This document shows, one piece after another, positions 35,984-47,269 of a stretch of 64,000 nucleotides of DNA. How positions within the stretch are numbered: the stretch's first letter is position 1; the number at the start of each line of letters is the position of its first letter. Under the pieces are notes generated by a model. It was not told the origin of the DNA. It was given only the letters and a program-made list of their open reading frames with translations, and searched no databases. The stretch is from Pagrus major (lineage: Eukaryota > Chordata > Actinopteri > Spariformes > Sparidae). Made by a program: the position numbers and the translations under genes. The stretch is from positions 12,895,446 through 12,959,445 of the forward strand of contig NC_133234.1 of assembly GCF_040436345.1 (NCBI RefSeq), written 5' to 3'.

Positions 35984-38689
35984 GGCAGGCTCATCTCCTC
36001 AGGGAAGTCCTCAGGCGGGTCGCTGTGCTGCTCTGAGGCTTCAGGGCTGCTGCTGCTGAGGGTGAAGACCCAGCCCAGCTGTATCTGGAGGACAGTGCGC
36101 AGGCCTGGCGGCAGCTCTACAGTGTTGAGTACATCTGGGCTGCTGGGCAACATTTGGCGGAGCCGGGCACAGCAAAGGTACTGCAGGGAGGTGGGTGTGT
36201 AGCAGGCACGGATCACCTTCATACTGCTTTTGGCTGCTGTGGAGCTAACCATTGGGTAGAACTTCTTGTTCTGCAGCCTTGTAGCGGCAACACCTGTTGT
36301 AACAAGACGATAACAACATGAGTAAATTGTGTTTCATGTAGCTAACAAAACCTGCTTGAATTACAGAGAAACACGCACCTATGCAGTGCCGATTCTTGTA
36401 GAAGGTCAGGGTGCCGTGCCAGGTATCCAGGTGCACTCCAATGATGGAGCCTTGGCCAAACCGAGAGGAGAACTTCACTTTGTCCCCTTTGTGCTGGAGG
36501 TGACCTTTAAATAGATATAGATGGGTTTTCTTTTCTTGAATCGATGATCATCATGGTGGTAGAAAAAGTATGCAGAAGTACCAACACTAATATGTAAAAG
36601 TACTCCTACTTATCCCACTACTTCTCCTGAAAAAGTATTCTTGGGTGACAAATTATCATACATTACATTAGTAGATTGTTTAAACTGAACTAACCCACAC
36701 TGGTTGGAGTGGGGCCTCCCATTGGTGTGGACTTTGACCTTTTTAACTCTCAAGACCTTTTACATGCACAAGAACCTATATAACACCCTGAAGGTAAGGA
36801 AAGAACTGAAAAAGCAGAATAGGTCTCCTTTAAATACTGTGTTTGAATGTATATATTTATTGTTATTATTAATTTTGATAACTAATTATCATTTTTAATT
36901 ACAAAAATATTTCGCATATGTACAACCACATATTTTATTATTATTTACCCTATATTATATTTTGTGTGTTAAATGTGTTAAATTTGAAAAGCTTATTGTT
37001 ACATCTGAGAAATGACTTGTAACTTCAGTTGTCAAATGAATGTGATGTAAAATTATAAAATTCAGTGGCATAGAAGTGAAAAGTTCCTAACCTGTGTATG
37101 AGAGCCCCCAGCTGTCCTCATCGTGGCCCAGCAAGCTGCCAAAGCTGTATTTAAACTTCTCCAGGTTCACCTCCGAAGTTCCAATTCCCACCATCTACAC
37201 CAGGGAAACATCAAAAGCGAGACCAAACCAAATAACCAACAGTGAGAGTTTGCAATGATCATTACATCCGTAATACCGAACAGAGATTTAGAGACATTTT
37301 TATGCATGTTTTAGGCCACAGCAGCCAATATAACACCCACCATATCAGTTCCATAGACAGGCGAGGTCATCTTGACTTCCCAGAAGTGTTGACCATCTGC
37401 GAGCTCCTTGGTGCCGCGGATGGCCGCTGTGCCGCAGCTATAGTCCGAGTGAAAGCTGACCTTCCTGTTGTCACAGCTGAGGAAGGCTCCGGAGGACTTG
37501 AAGTGATTGTCCCACTCCCAGTCAAAACCTGAGCACATGAACACACAAACAGGTGTATTAGCTGGATAGCTTAGATTACATGCTTTCTTATTTGTAACCT
37601 ATTTTTTTTTCATTGTCACTCATGCTTGCTGCATGGCACTAGTCATATTGGTTAATCTTGGGTCATTTCTGAGATCTGTTTTACTGAATTTGAAGGAGAC
37701 ATTGCTCAATATGCAATTATGCTCACAAAAGCCAATTATAGTACATGTAATATAATTTCCTAATACTGCCAAGGCCTTGTATTTGTCTGCAGAGATTGTG
37801 CCAAGTTATAGTGTAACCTGCTGTGTTCACATGCTACATGACTGTCTTCGTCAGCTTTCGCTCACCCTGATCCTCCTCCCCACAGAGGCAGTCGTCGGAG
37901 GTGACACTGAAGCCCGGGCTGAGCTCCTCCTCTCGGCCACACTCGCAGAAAGACTCCCCTATCACCGGCACCGTGTTGGGCAAGGCCACCACCTCAGATA
38001 CGGCCTGAGAGCTCGGCAGGTAATCCACCTCGGACTCCAGGTCGCTTAGCTGGTTGACAGAAACAGCACAGACAGCATCTTGTAAGTCCACAGACGTGGC
38101 CATGGTCCAGGGTCAAATTAGATCCAGTGGAGAGGATTGTATTCAATGTCTGCTCAGTTTTAAAAATCTACAACCTTCCTGTGTTCCACTGAGCCTAATG
38201 AGAGCCATATCGCCCATCTGACATGTTTAACAAGATGGCTTTTTCCCTAAATGCTGCCCCAGCTTCCCATTGGTAAGGGAGGTCATGTGTGCGAGCAAGT
38301 AAAATTAGACCCCTTCCAAAAATACTGAGCCTCCTCCTCTTCCCTTTGGAGACCTGACCATGTCTTACACACAGCCATTTCAGAATGGGGACAGTCCCAG
38401 TGGAAAACTACTGATACATCCTACACGTGGCCATACCTTTTCTTTAGATTGAACTACTTCTTTCTCCAGTCATACAAATACATATACACTCCATCTGAAT
38501 CTCCCACTCCTTTGCTCCACTTTTCTCTCATTCTTAGCAGCAAAAACCCCGGTGTCTCACCTGTGTCGCTGTCTGGCCTTCCCATTCCTCCTTGTCCTGT
38601 GTCTGGATCACTGCCATGGCATCTGTCTCCTGCCGTGTCTCGCTCCAGGCCAGATGCCGAGCCCGGCCGTTCCTGCCTCTTCTCAGCAT
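35716..38689 (-). CDS. spsb3: SPRY domain- and SOCS box-containing protein 3, 6 exons, 435 aa
   Basis: SPSB3 is a substrate adaptor: the SPRY domain binds the target and the SOCS box recruits elongin B/C and a cullin ubiquitin ligase. Coding exons (minus strand): 38561-38689, 37866-38049, 37341-37528, 37092-37194, 36379-36504, 35716-36293; all phases agree. Exon 1 ([17 protein letters not shown]) matches the human N-terminus (MARRPRNSRAWH) and joins exon 2 at [14 protein letters not shown]. The SPRY domain covers about residues 105-275, with [37 protein letters not shown] and [20 protein letters not shown]. The SOCS box is about 279-318. The tail has a (Ser-Pro)12 run at 349-372, coded by a hexanucleotide microsatellite, then a Cys-rich end KRCRWT. 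Human SPSB3 is 355 aa; the excess is mainly in this tail. An ATG at 38103 would give a different N-terminus from intron sequence and is not preferred. Confidence 0.93.
35909..35980. repeat. spsb3: (GGGCTC)n hexanucleotide microsatellite inside spsb3 coding sequence
   Basis: One GGGCTT followed by eleven perfect GGGCTC units on the plus strand. Read on the minus strand in the spsb3 frame it codes alternating Ser and Pro. The six-base unit keeps the frame at any copy number. Confidence 0.97.
36505..37091 (-). other. spsb3: spsb3 intron 4 with a family E repeat fragment
   Basis: 587 bp AT-rich intron. Positions 36555-36670 carry AAAGTATGCAGAAGTACC / GTAAAAGTACTCCTACTTAT sequence like the AAGTA-rich dispersed repeats elsewhere in the window. 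No exon seen. Confidence 0.5.
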
Positions 38690-38975
38690 GGCGGCTCTGT
38701 GGACAGCAGACCCAGTGCCTTACAACCAGCTGGCATACGTGCAGTAGGTCTTGTGCTTGGTATTTGTGTCAAGTAAGGTCAGTGTTGGACTCCTGGTTCA
38801 CAGCTTGTTTACTTTACTATTGAGGTCAGATTATTTTTTGAACATTCATACCGTGTCCGATTTCTCTTTTTCTAAAACTAGCAGGCTATATTTGAGGAAG
38901 AGAGACAGAAATAAGTTGTCCTATTTAACACTAATTGAGCTGTACACAGGTATCTCAAATAAATGACAAATATCC

Positions 38976-39324
38976 TTAAAGAGGCACTACTCAGAATTTT
39001 AATATTTAAAATATTAATGAGGTAATAATACAAACTCATAAATATTTATCTGTTCCATAACTGAATAAACAAGCTGTTCTCAGAGGAAAATAAAGTCCCC
39101 AGTACACTGCTTGAAGCTAGAAAGGTGGCAGGGTCCGCCAAATATGAACAAAGTGAAACAGTATGAAATTGTGTTGTTCTTCAAGGTCAGTTCGTTTATT
39201 TATTTTTTTCAGTAATGAAAACAAATTGAGATTATTTATTTAGTTTGTCTAGGCGTGAAAAATCGACTAAGATCTTTCTCTTCTCATTAAATGTCTTCCC
39301 CAAAACTACATAGTGCACCTTTAA
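38976..39324. mobile_element. MITE family B, copy 2
   Basis: Ends TTAAAGAGGCACTAC and ACTACATAGTGCACCTTTAA. It is longer than copy 1 because it keeps an internal block (around GGTGGCAGGGTCCGCC) that copy 1 lacks. It shares CCATAACTGAATAAACAAGC with copy 1. Non-coding. Confidence 0.75.
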
Positions 39325-39532
39325 GCAAAGATCAGCGTATAAATACATGTTGTCTGCATGTCTTTCATTATTGGAAGATGGTATCTTTTATGGTTTGACT
39401 GAGGACTTTTAGGGTGCAATGGGTTTTTTTTCTCCTTAAAATGGACTCACAGTTAAAGTCCTTGTATTTCCAACTTACTGTGAGGCTTTATCAGAAAAAT
39501 GTGTGTTTTTCACTAACCTTTCCTCACCTAAC

Positions 39533-39797
39533 AAGGGTGGTTCTCAAACATTTTCACATCAACCACCCCTCAAACTGACACAAATTAGACTAAATTTGAT
39601 TAGAGTTTGTCCCCAGTCTGATTACATTTGTGCTTCTAGATTTTTTCTGTTATTAAACACATGACCAAAATAATCATACGTTCTGTCATTATATTACTGA
39701 AAGATGGAATAATAATGAAAATAATTATTTGCTGGGGACCCCTGGAAACTCCTAAAGGACCACAGGGGGTCCCGAGACCCCACGTTGAGAACCACTG
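39533..39797. mobile_element. hAT-like non-autonomous element fragment
   Basis: Left GGGTGGTTCTCAAAC and right CACGTTGAGAACCACTG are inverted and match the CAGTGGTTCTCAA terminus typical of hAT/Charlie-type elements. The inside is 265 bp with no transposase. Flanks share CCTCAC, compatible with a decayed 8 bp target duplication, but they do not abut the left terminus exactly, so the target site is uncertain. Confidence 0.55.
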
Positions 39798-39808
39798 CCT
39801 CACAGCTC

Positions 39809-40842
39809 TTAATGTCAGTGTAACGCTGCGAACATTCCTGTGAGGAAACACGTCTGTCCACCTATAGACTGTTCCCTCCTGCCTGTTTCCACCTGCCCCA
39901 TATGCCTCACAGTTGGCCGCAGGAGGTGTTTCCATGCACTTGTTTAACCTTTTTAACCCAACACTCTGCTCTACCAGTGTGGCAGCATGTCTGTCATGTC
40001 TGTCATTGTATTGTGAGGTCACCTAACCTCACAATACAATGTGTACCAATCGTAAATTTAAGATTATAACATCCGTGTGTTTACACCCCTGCTATTACTG
40101 ACTGTCACGCCTTCCTACATGATTATCTGACCATTTCATTCACTGTGTAAGACGAGTTTGGATGTTATTCTGCTGGAATGGAACTGGATTTTAAGGATTC
40201 TGTAATAAAAATTAAACTTTCTGCATATATGACACTAAAAGCTACCACTTTAAAGGTGCACTACGTAGCTTTGGGGGAGAAATTTTAAATCAGAGGAGAA
40301 AGATCTTCATGGAATGATATTTTATGAATAAACAAACTAAATTAAAGAAACTCTCGTCATTTGTATGATTGAAATTTGAATTTCTTCTCCAAAACTACAT
40401 AGTGCCCCTTTAATGTCAGTGTGTAGCTGCAAACATCCCTATGAGGAAACACGTCTATTCACCTATAGACTGTTTGTCTGCCTGTTGCCACCTGCCCCAT
40501 ATGCCCCACAGTTGGCAGCAGGAGGTGTTTCCATGCACTTGTTTAATCTTTTTAACCCAACCCTCTGCTCTGCCACTGTGACAGCATGTCTGTCAGCAGA
40601 CAGACACAGGGAAGGTCAGCTAACCTCACAATACAATGTGTGCCAATCATAAATTTATGGTTATAACATCCTTGTGTTTACACCCCTGCTATTACTGACT
40701 GTCACGCCTTCCTACATAATAATCTGACACGTTTATAAATTATGTAAGACAAGTTTGGAAATAATTCTTGTGGAATGGAAGTGGGTTCTGTAGTAATGAT
40801 TAAACTTCCTCCATGTGACTGTAAAGTTACCACTTTTAAAGG
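39809..40842. repeat. Tandem duplication of a ~440 bp non-coding segment
   Basis: 39809-40254 and 40411-40842 are two copies in the same orientation. Both read through AATGTCAGTGT, GAGGAAACACGTCT, CACCTATAGACTGTT, AGGAGGTGTTTCCATGCACT, CCTCACAATACAATGTG and ACACCCCTGCTATTACTGAC. They differ by scattered substitutions and small indels. The family B MITE at 40250-40413 lies exactly between the copies. No coding capacity is apparent. Confidence 0.88.
40250..40413. mobile_element. MITE family B, copy 3
   Basis: 164 bp, ends TTAAAGGTGCACTACGTAGC and ACTACATAGTGCCCCTTTAA. It separates the two copies of the tandem duplication. Confidence 0.75.
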
Positions 40843-41227
40843 AACTTTTGGGGTTATTTAAGTCAAAGTTTTCTCCATTGTGACATGAGGAACAATTACA
40901 CTGTAACAGAGTGAACCAGGATTGTTTCCTATAAAGACTAAACAGTCAGTGAAGTTGATGCAACTCCAATGACGAGATCATTTTGTATTCACACAGTCGG
41001 AAGTTAAGACAAGCATAATTCTTAGTGGGATATTTTTGGTAACTTCAACCTCCTGTCTGTGTTTTATGACCTTAAATCGGGAAGCTCCAGATTTATTGAT
41101 GAAAAACAGAACTGAACAATGTTTGTTTTGAACTGTTTACCATGTTCACAGTCAGTAATCATTACAATCAATACCCTCAGTGTCAGTGTTTTGTTTTTCT
41201 AAAATGTATTGCGGTTTTTAGAGTTAA

Positions 41228-41331
<104 letters not shown>

Positions 41332-42419
41332 ATGTACCTCAACCTGATAGCATGTCTCAGTTAACACAGCAGCTGGTGACTGCTTTGCAAGCAGGTGCAG
41401 GAGATAATTGCCAATGATTTAGATTAGTTAGTCTGGAGCCATAGTCTCACTTTAATTGGTCCTTACCCTACATACTGTATAGGCATCATCTGGACAACCC
41501 AGCCAAGATAAACTACAGCACCGGTGCTCTGATCGATATGATATCAATGCAGCAGGACTGTGACAGTGACATGAATGACAATTTATAATTCACATCAAAT
41601 CACTGTCCAGACTTTCTATTGAAATACACCAGAACGTCAAGCTGTCCTTTCTTTATGATCCATTTCGGACACATTACTACACAGATCAGTGTACTTAGAC
41701 TATCTGTCATTCTTCCAAGTCATTCTTGACAATAGCATCAGTTGAATGTTTAAATCTGAGCAGACAGTGTATGTATATTAAGCAAATGTAACACTACAGC
41801 TGATGTTTTGTTGTATCTTCATGTTAAAACTCAATCTGCCACAGAATGAATATGAATGTCTGAATCCAAGCAGCAGTTGTGCTCTTACCTTACAGTGGTC
41901 TTCCTATACACCGTCTTGCAGTGGCTCATTTGAATGCTGGTGTGTCTCTATGTCCGACTGTGTAAACAGGTGCAGTTTGCACTCTGGCCCACTTCTCTGC
42001 AAGCTGGACGTAAACATTACTTCTCCACGCCCTTGTCGCGTTCTTATTGGATGAGACGTGCGTGGGGGAGGGGTTTATGTAAATGTCTGTAGTTACCTTT
42101 ACCTCTGAGTATCTACGGTGCAAGTGATGTGAAGACATCATGTGTGGTCTGCTGATTTGATTACACAAAGAGGGGAATGCCCACCATGTAGCCTATTTAA
42201 AAGCAGATATAAAAACAATTTTATTTGATTTTTATTTTTTATTTTTATGTTTTTATCATGAATTTGGGAACATTTGGTAAACAAGATGCAGTAAAATAGC
42301 TTTATGTGTAGATATAAAGACATGTCTGGAGCCAGGTGTTCACCTTTCGCACAGGTCGTTGTTTTCCAAGTTAAGAGACATCTAAATCGCACATGAAAAT
42401 CCAAAATTTGCCATAAATT

Positions 42420-42600
42420 TGAGCGTTCGTGTTGCAATTGAAAGCACCACGGTGCGCACTGGCAGCCTATTGGCGGCGTTAGAATAGAGGCGGGACTTAA
42501 GTGTAACAGGCGCTGTGTGATTGGCTAGGTGGCACGTGACGGTTAGCGGAAGTAGCAGATCCTGGTGCTGTGAGCATTGTTTAATCCTTACATCCAAAAT
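42420..42600 (+). promoter_or_regulatory. nubp2: nubp2 proximal promoter
   Basis: The 180 bp before the nubp2 ATG contains two inverted CCAAT boxes (ATTGG at 42469-42473 and 42520-42524). It also has an E-box in GGCACGTGAC (42531-42540, one mismatch from the TFEB/USF palindrome GTCACGTGAC) and an ETS-type GCGGAAGT at 42546-42553. There is no TATA box. The set is typical of a TATA-less housekeeping promoter. The sites are read from sequence only. Confidence 0.6.
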
Positions 42601-45495
42601 ATGGAAGCAAATAATGGTAGGAACAAGTTATCGGTTCATTAGGAGGTTACGTCCTTACTTGTAGCTCTTTCGGCAGTACACCGAACTGTATCTTAGTTCT
42701 TTAGCGATGGCAGTTGTCAAAAACGGATGCGTGTTTCATAATAGTTACCAATTTATAATTTAGCTAACTGGCTAGCGGATGCTAATAACATGTACGCGTA
42801 AGTTTTAAATATTCAGCTCTGTCAACTGGTAAAATGTCGAAGCTGACCGAGAGTTGTTGTCTATGTGAAAAAAGCTATTACATAAACAATAACGTTAAAG
42901 ATTATCCCAAAGGAACTCTCGCCTACTTATGTTGAACTTGTGAACTCGGGTGATGAAATGTGACACCAGTATCTAACTGCGACATCTCTTTCTGACCCCA
43001 TTTTTCGGATTATTCGACAGTTCAGTTTTCAGCTCTCGTTACAGCAGTGTCGTAATTTACTGACATTTGAACCCGTCACGTATCTGCTGGTCATGCTGCT
43101 GAATTGACCCATTTTATTCTCCTTTTCATGTGAGAGGGGAGCTTGTCCCAGGTCCGGCATGTTGTGCTGGTCCTGTCAGGGAAAGGAGGAGTGGGCAAGA
43201 GCACCGTCACCACAGAGTTAGCACTGGCTCTCAGGCATGCTGGCAAAAAGGTGAGTTCAAAGACCAGCAGTGTGTTTCTGTATCAGCATACAGGGTGACT
43301 ATCAGGACATGCTGATATGTTGTTAGTCTATTTAGAAAACACAGAGGAGCTGTTAAAGAGACTATATATTGTAATGATGCATATTCAAGTGCAGCACTAC
43401 ACATGTTATGTATTAAGTAGTTCACATGGTGCTGTTGCTGATGTGTTCATCAGATTGGCATCCTGGACGTTGACCTGTGTGGACCCAGTATCCCCCGCAT
43501 GCTGAGCATTGGCCGGCCTGATGTGCACCAGTGTGACTCAGGATGGGTGCCCGTCTACACGGACGCCGAGAAGACCCTCGCCCTGATGTCCATCGGCTTC
43601 CTGCTGGAGGACCCAGATGAAGCAGTGGTGTGGAGGGGGCCCAAAAAAAATGGTATGCTAGACATATCACAGCACTTTTGGAGTCCTGGTTTGACTGTAA
43701 TGGTTGTTTTTTGAAGGAATTACACCAACAAAATATTATAAACAAGCATTGTGAGACACTCTTTGTCTGCTTTAACATTTATCTTTCAACACAAATCCCT
43801 GTGCTGCATGTTTTGCACTTGAACTCACCTTCTTCTCCACATTATCCTCTCCATCTCTGATTTTCCTGTCCTACAGCTTTGATTGGCCAGTTCGTGTCAG
43901 ACGTAGCATGGGGAGAGCTGGATGTGCTGCTGGTGGACACGCCGCCAGGGACGTCTGATGAGCATTTGTCGGTAGTGGAGAACCTTAAAAAACACAGCCG
44001 AGTGGATGGAGCGGTTTTGGTCACCACTCCGCAGGTACCCGACAAAATGGAAACCCTACAGTCCATAGTAGGAGCAAGGAGACTACCTAAATCGTATGGG
44101 TGACATCGTAGGGGAAGGTTAACACTGACAAATAAGTCACTAAATTTAGCTTTGGCTGTTTACCTTTTCAGTCATACACAATATGGACCCTGCATGTGTG
44201 TTTAACGCAAAGTGACCAGCACTGTGGCTTATACTACTACTATAATGCTCATTCCTGCCATCTTTATTCCTAGAGAGCTGCTCATTCCTGCCATCTTTAT
44301 TCCTAGAGAGCTGCTCATTTCTGCCATCTTTATACCTAGAAAGCTGCTCATTCCTGCCATCTTTATTCCTGGAAAGCTACCAAAATAATGACATTTTTTC
44401 AACAAATGTGTGTTTTCTGGTCATGTTTTGTCTACAGGCAGTATCCACAGGGGATGTGAGGAGGGAGATCACCTTCTGCAAGAAGACAGGCATCCGGATC
44501 CTGGGAATCGTAGAGAACATGAGCGGCTTTGTTTGTCCACACTGCTCAGTACGTTAACTTTCATACAATTGTTCGGAGAATTCAGATGTGAAATACTTCT
44601 CATGAAATTACATTAATGTGCATTCAAGCATGACAGACTTTGAAGGATATAAAGGTCATCTGCAAATCAATTGATGCAGTGTCAGTTCAGTGTAGTCAGA
44701 GTGTATCCATTTTAACAAATCTTCTCCCTTTTCAGGAGTGCAGCAATGTATTCTCGAAGGGAGGCGGCGAAGAGTTGGCCAAGCTGACTGGATCAGTATT
44801 CCTGGGTGAGATCAATAGGATTGAATTACATGTGATGTGAGCTTCCAGCCACAAGGTGTCACAACACACTGTGATTGCACATCGCTCCTCACCCACCATT
44901 CATGATTTAGGAGGCATTTTACATCACTGCCATGCTGCTAAAATGGTCGATCCAGTTTTCAGTGGCAGCAGCGGGTTTAAAATACCTCGGTGAAAGCATG
45001 ATACATGATCATCAATAATTCTTGGTCAAATGATTAGATCATTTAACGTTTTCCCTCAGCGGTTATCCGCTTTGTGTGCTGATCAATCTCTTGAGTAATG
45101 ATGCAGCTAATTCAGCTTAGCCCGTGGCACTGAGACAGCAGCTGTGTGTGACAGAGCTGCATAGCTTTAGCCAAGCACGTATCTGATCAGACATGCCCTT
45201 TAACATCCACTTGATTCTCACTATTAATTATAATTAATTTGAACATTAGTTGAGTTTTTCTTTCAGGTATAAGGTGGCTGTGGATCATTTATCAGGTGTG
45301 ATATTAATTGGTTCAGGTTAGATCAGTAATCATGATCATTTCTTATTCATTTTAGGCTCTGTGCCCTTGGATCCTCTGCTCAGCACCAGTATAGAGGAGG
45401 GCAAAGACTTCATACAGTCATTTCCTGACAGTGCCACCTTCAGCGCCATCAGCAGTATATCTCAGACTCTGCTCGAAAGCCTACAAACCACATGA
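42601..45495 (+). CDS. nubp2: Cytosolic Fe-S cluster assembly factor NUBP2, 7 exons, 269 aa
   Basis: NUBP2 is a P-loop NTPase that pairs with NUBP1 as the scaffold of the cytosolic iron-sulfur assembly (CIA) pathway. Coding exons: 42601-42616, 43135-43250, 43454-43652, 43877-44034, 44438-44548, 44736-44805, 45356-45495; phases agree, and the length matches the human protein (271 aa). The deviant Walker [11 protein letters not shown], is at residues 20-29. Later landmarks are [34 protein letters not shown], the CPHC cluster-binding motif (196-199) and [15 protein letters not shown]. The first exon codes only five residues plus one base. The exon 2 acceptor (ATGTGAG, then AGGGGAGC) is weak but is the only one that keeps the frame. 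The gene diverges from spsb3 and follows it as in human. Confidence 0.95.
44248..44379. repeat. nubp2: 33-bp minisatellite, four units, in nubp2 intron 4
   Basis: Four head-to-tail copies (44248-44280, 44281-44313, 44314-44346, 44347-44379) of a unit starting CTCATTCCTGCCATCTTTAT. The first two are identical; the others carry a few substitutions. The array lies shortly before the acceptor of exon 44438-44548. Confidence 0.93.
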
Positions 45496-47269
45496 GGCAT
45501 GAATTTATTTGCTCTGAATTCTGGATTGTGTTCACATTTTAGTACACAGGCTCTGAAATGTACAGTATAATGCAGAAATATTAATCATTGTGCAAATGTA
45601 ACAGTCTCTTTGTTGCATTATTGTCCTGTACAGTTAAACATTAAACTATTTCCAATTATCTTGTTTTATACGTTATTTTTACAAAAAAAATCCAATCTGC
45701 CAACAGTACAATGCAGGCTATGTTTGCTGTTATCTTTTCAGTGCAGCAGCTGCAACTCTTGAGGGTGTTCACCACAGTGTAACGATTACCGCAGAGTGAA
45801 ACAGGAAGTACACTATAAACACCAGCTCAGCAAAATCCAACACATTACTTTGAAATTAATAAAAATGACAAGTCACGCTGCCTGTAAAAGATTTGGATTG
45901 TGTCACAGTAAAATAAACAGCACTGAAAACACTACATCTTGTGTGTTTGGAAGCCAGTCAAATCTAAGTTGGAATCTTCTTTAATTCGATTGTGACACAC
46001 ACGTCGACACATCAGGATAACTTCAATACCAGTGGTAATACAGGATTGTAAGATTGGCGCTTCAGTAAATGCATCAGCAGCAGTTCCATTTTCAGAAAAC
46101 AAACTCCAGATCAAATTGGGCCGGTCCTGGCATGAAACTAGGCCAAACTTGAGCACTAATCTCACTAGATTCCTGCTGCACACTACGAACGATACCATCA
46201 AGTCTTCATGTGTCATTTAAACTTGATTTTTTTCCCCCTCTTTTTTTTCTTTGGATGAATTACATGACATTAAAGTTGCTTTTGATCTGGATTAAATCTT
46301 CTGAAACTAGCCTGCTCTTCAGCTTCATATCCAACAGCAACAAGACACTGAAACCCATGCAGGATTTTAATGGCTGGAATGTGGAAGAGATGAAGTACAG
46401 CCACAGATGAGAGGAGGAGGGGGAGGTGAATAAGATGGAGAGGAGATGAGATTTGGAAATTACACTTGTGAGACCCATCACGGGGCACACACACCTTTAA
46501 TGCAAACAGCAGTACTACAGGAAAAACACTGAAGTTTTGAGAATGTTTGCGTAATGATTAGAATACAGCTACACACACAAAACTCCCACTTCACCAGCAA
46601 CATACTAAAGGCAATCTTAATTATTAAACCAAGAATTACATCCAGAGGAATTCCAACCACTTATCACAATTACCCCACAGTGCATTAAATCTATCTATAT
46701 AGATATTTATATGTCTGTATATATATGTATAATATATCCTGGGGGAATTAAAGACTTTTGCTGCATTAAACAGTTCAATGAACAATTTCTTATAAATAAA
46801 ATCAGTGGAAAAAAATCGTAAGTCCATATACATTTCTCTTTACAAATAGATCCTCAAGATTAATGCAGAAATTGTGTCAACTCCCAAGTTGATACGGGAG
46901 GAGAGGAAGCTGTGCGGCCCTTTGGTCAGCTCTCTAAGACCAGAGGCCAGGCTGCCTCAGCTGGCCTCAAGGCCTGAAATAAGTGGAGGGAAAAAAGGAA
47001 TCTTCATCATACAACTGTTTTGAAACACACACACACAAGACAGACAAATCACTACATTGCGCATTTACAAGTTGACTATCAAATTGGGACGACTGTACAC
47101 ATTGTTGAGATAAGACCATATTTATGGGGCCATTTTAATTCATTTTTTCCCCGCCTTCACTTCTTTCATCTTGTGTGGCAGAAATTTTTACAATTTTTTC
47201 CCCGTTTTACACTTTTTCCTCCAGCAGCAACATAAAGGACAGATCTTGTAGTGGAGATGTTTTGGGTGT
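45496..47269. other. Convergent 3' regions of nubp2 and atp6v0c
   Basis: ATTAAA at 45640-45645 is a candidate nubp2 poly(A) signal, 145 bp after its stop. The rest presumably includes the atp6v0c 3' UTR (minus strand). I could not pick a single convincing signal for atp6v0c; TTTAAT at 47133-47138 and 46496-46501 would read ATTAAA. No gene or clear mobile element. Confidence 0.45.

Noticed and set aside
35718-36202. Long plus-strand open frames (Gly-Leu, Ala-Arg and Gly-Ser runs) opposite spsb3.
   Set aside because: They are the antisense of the spsb3 last exon and its hexanucleotide repeat. The minus-strand frame matches the known protein at both ends.
37834-38103. spsb3 starting at 38103 with N-terminus [14 protein letters not shown].
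   Set aside because: The human-like N-terminal exon at 38561-38689 and a good acceptor at 38050 give a better supported model; kept only as a possible alternative start.
43130-43315. Apparent one-base frameshift at the start of nubp2 exon 2 (frame [12 protein letters not shown]).
   Set aside because: Using the acceptor that starts the exon at 43135 gives [19 protein letters not shown] in frame with exon 1, so no frameshift is needed.
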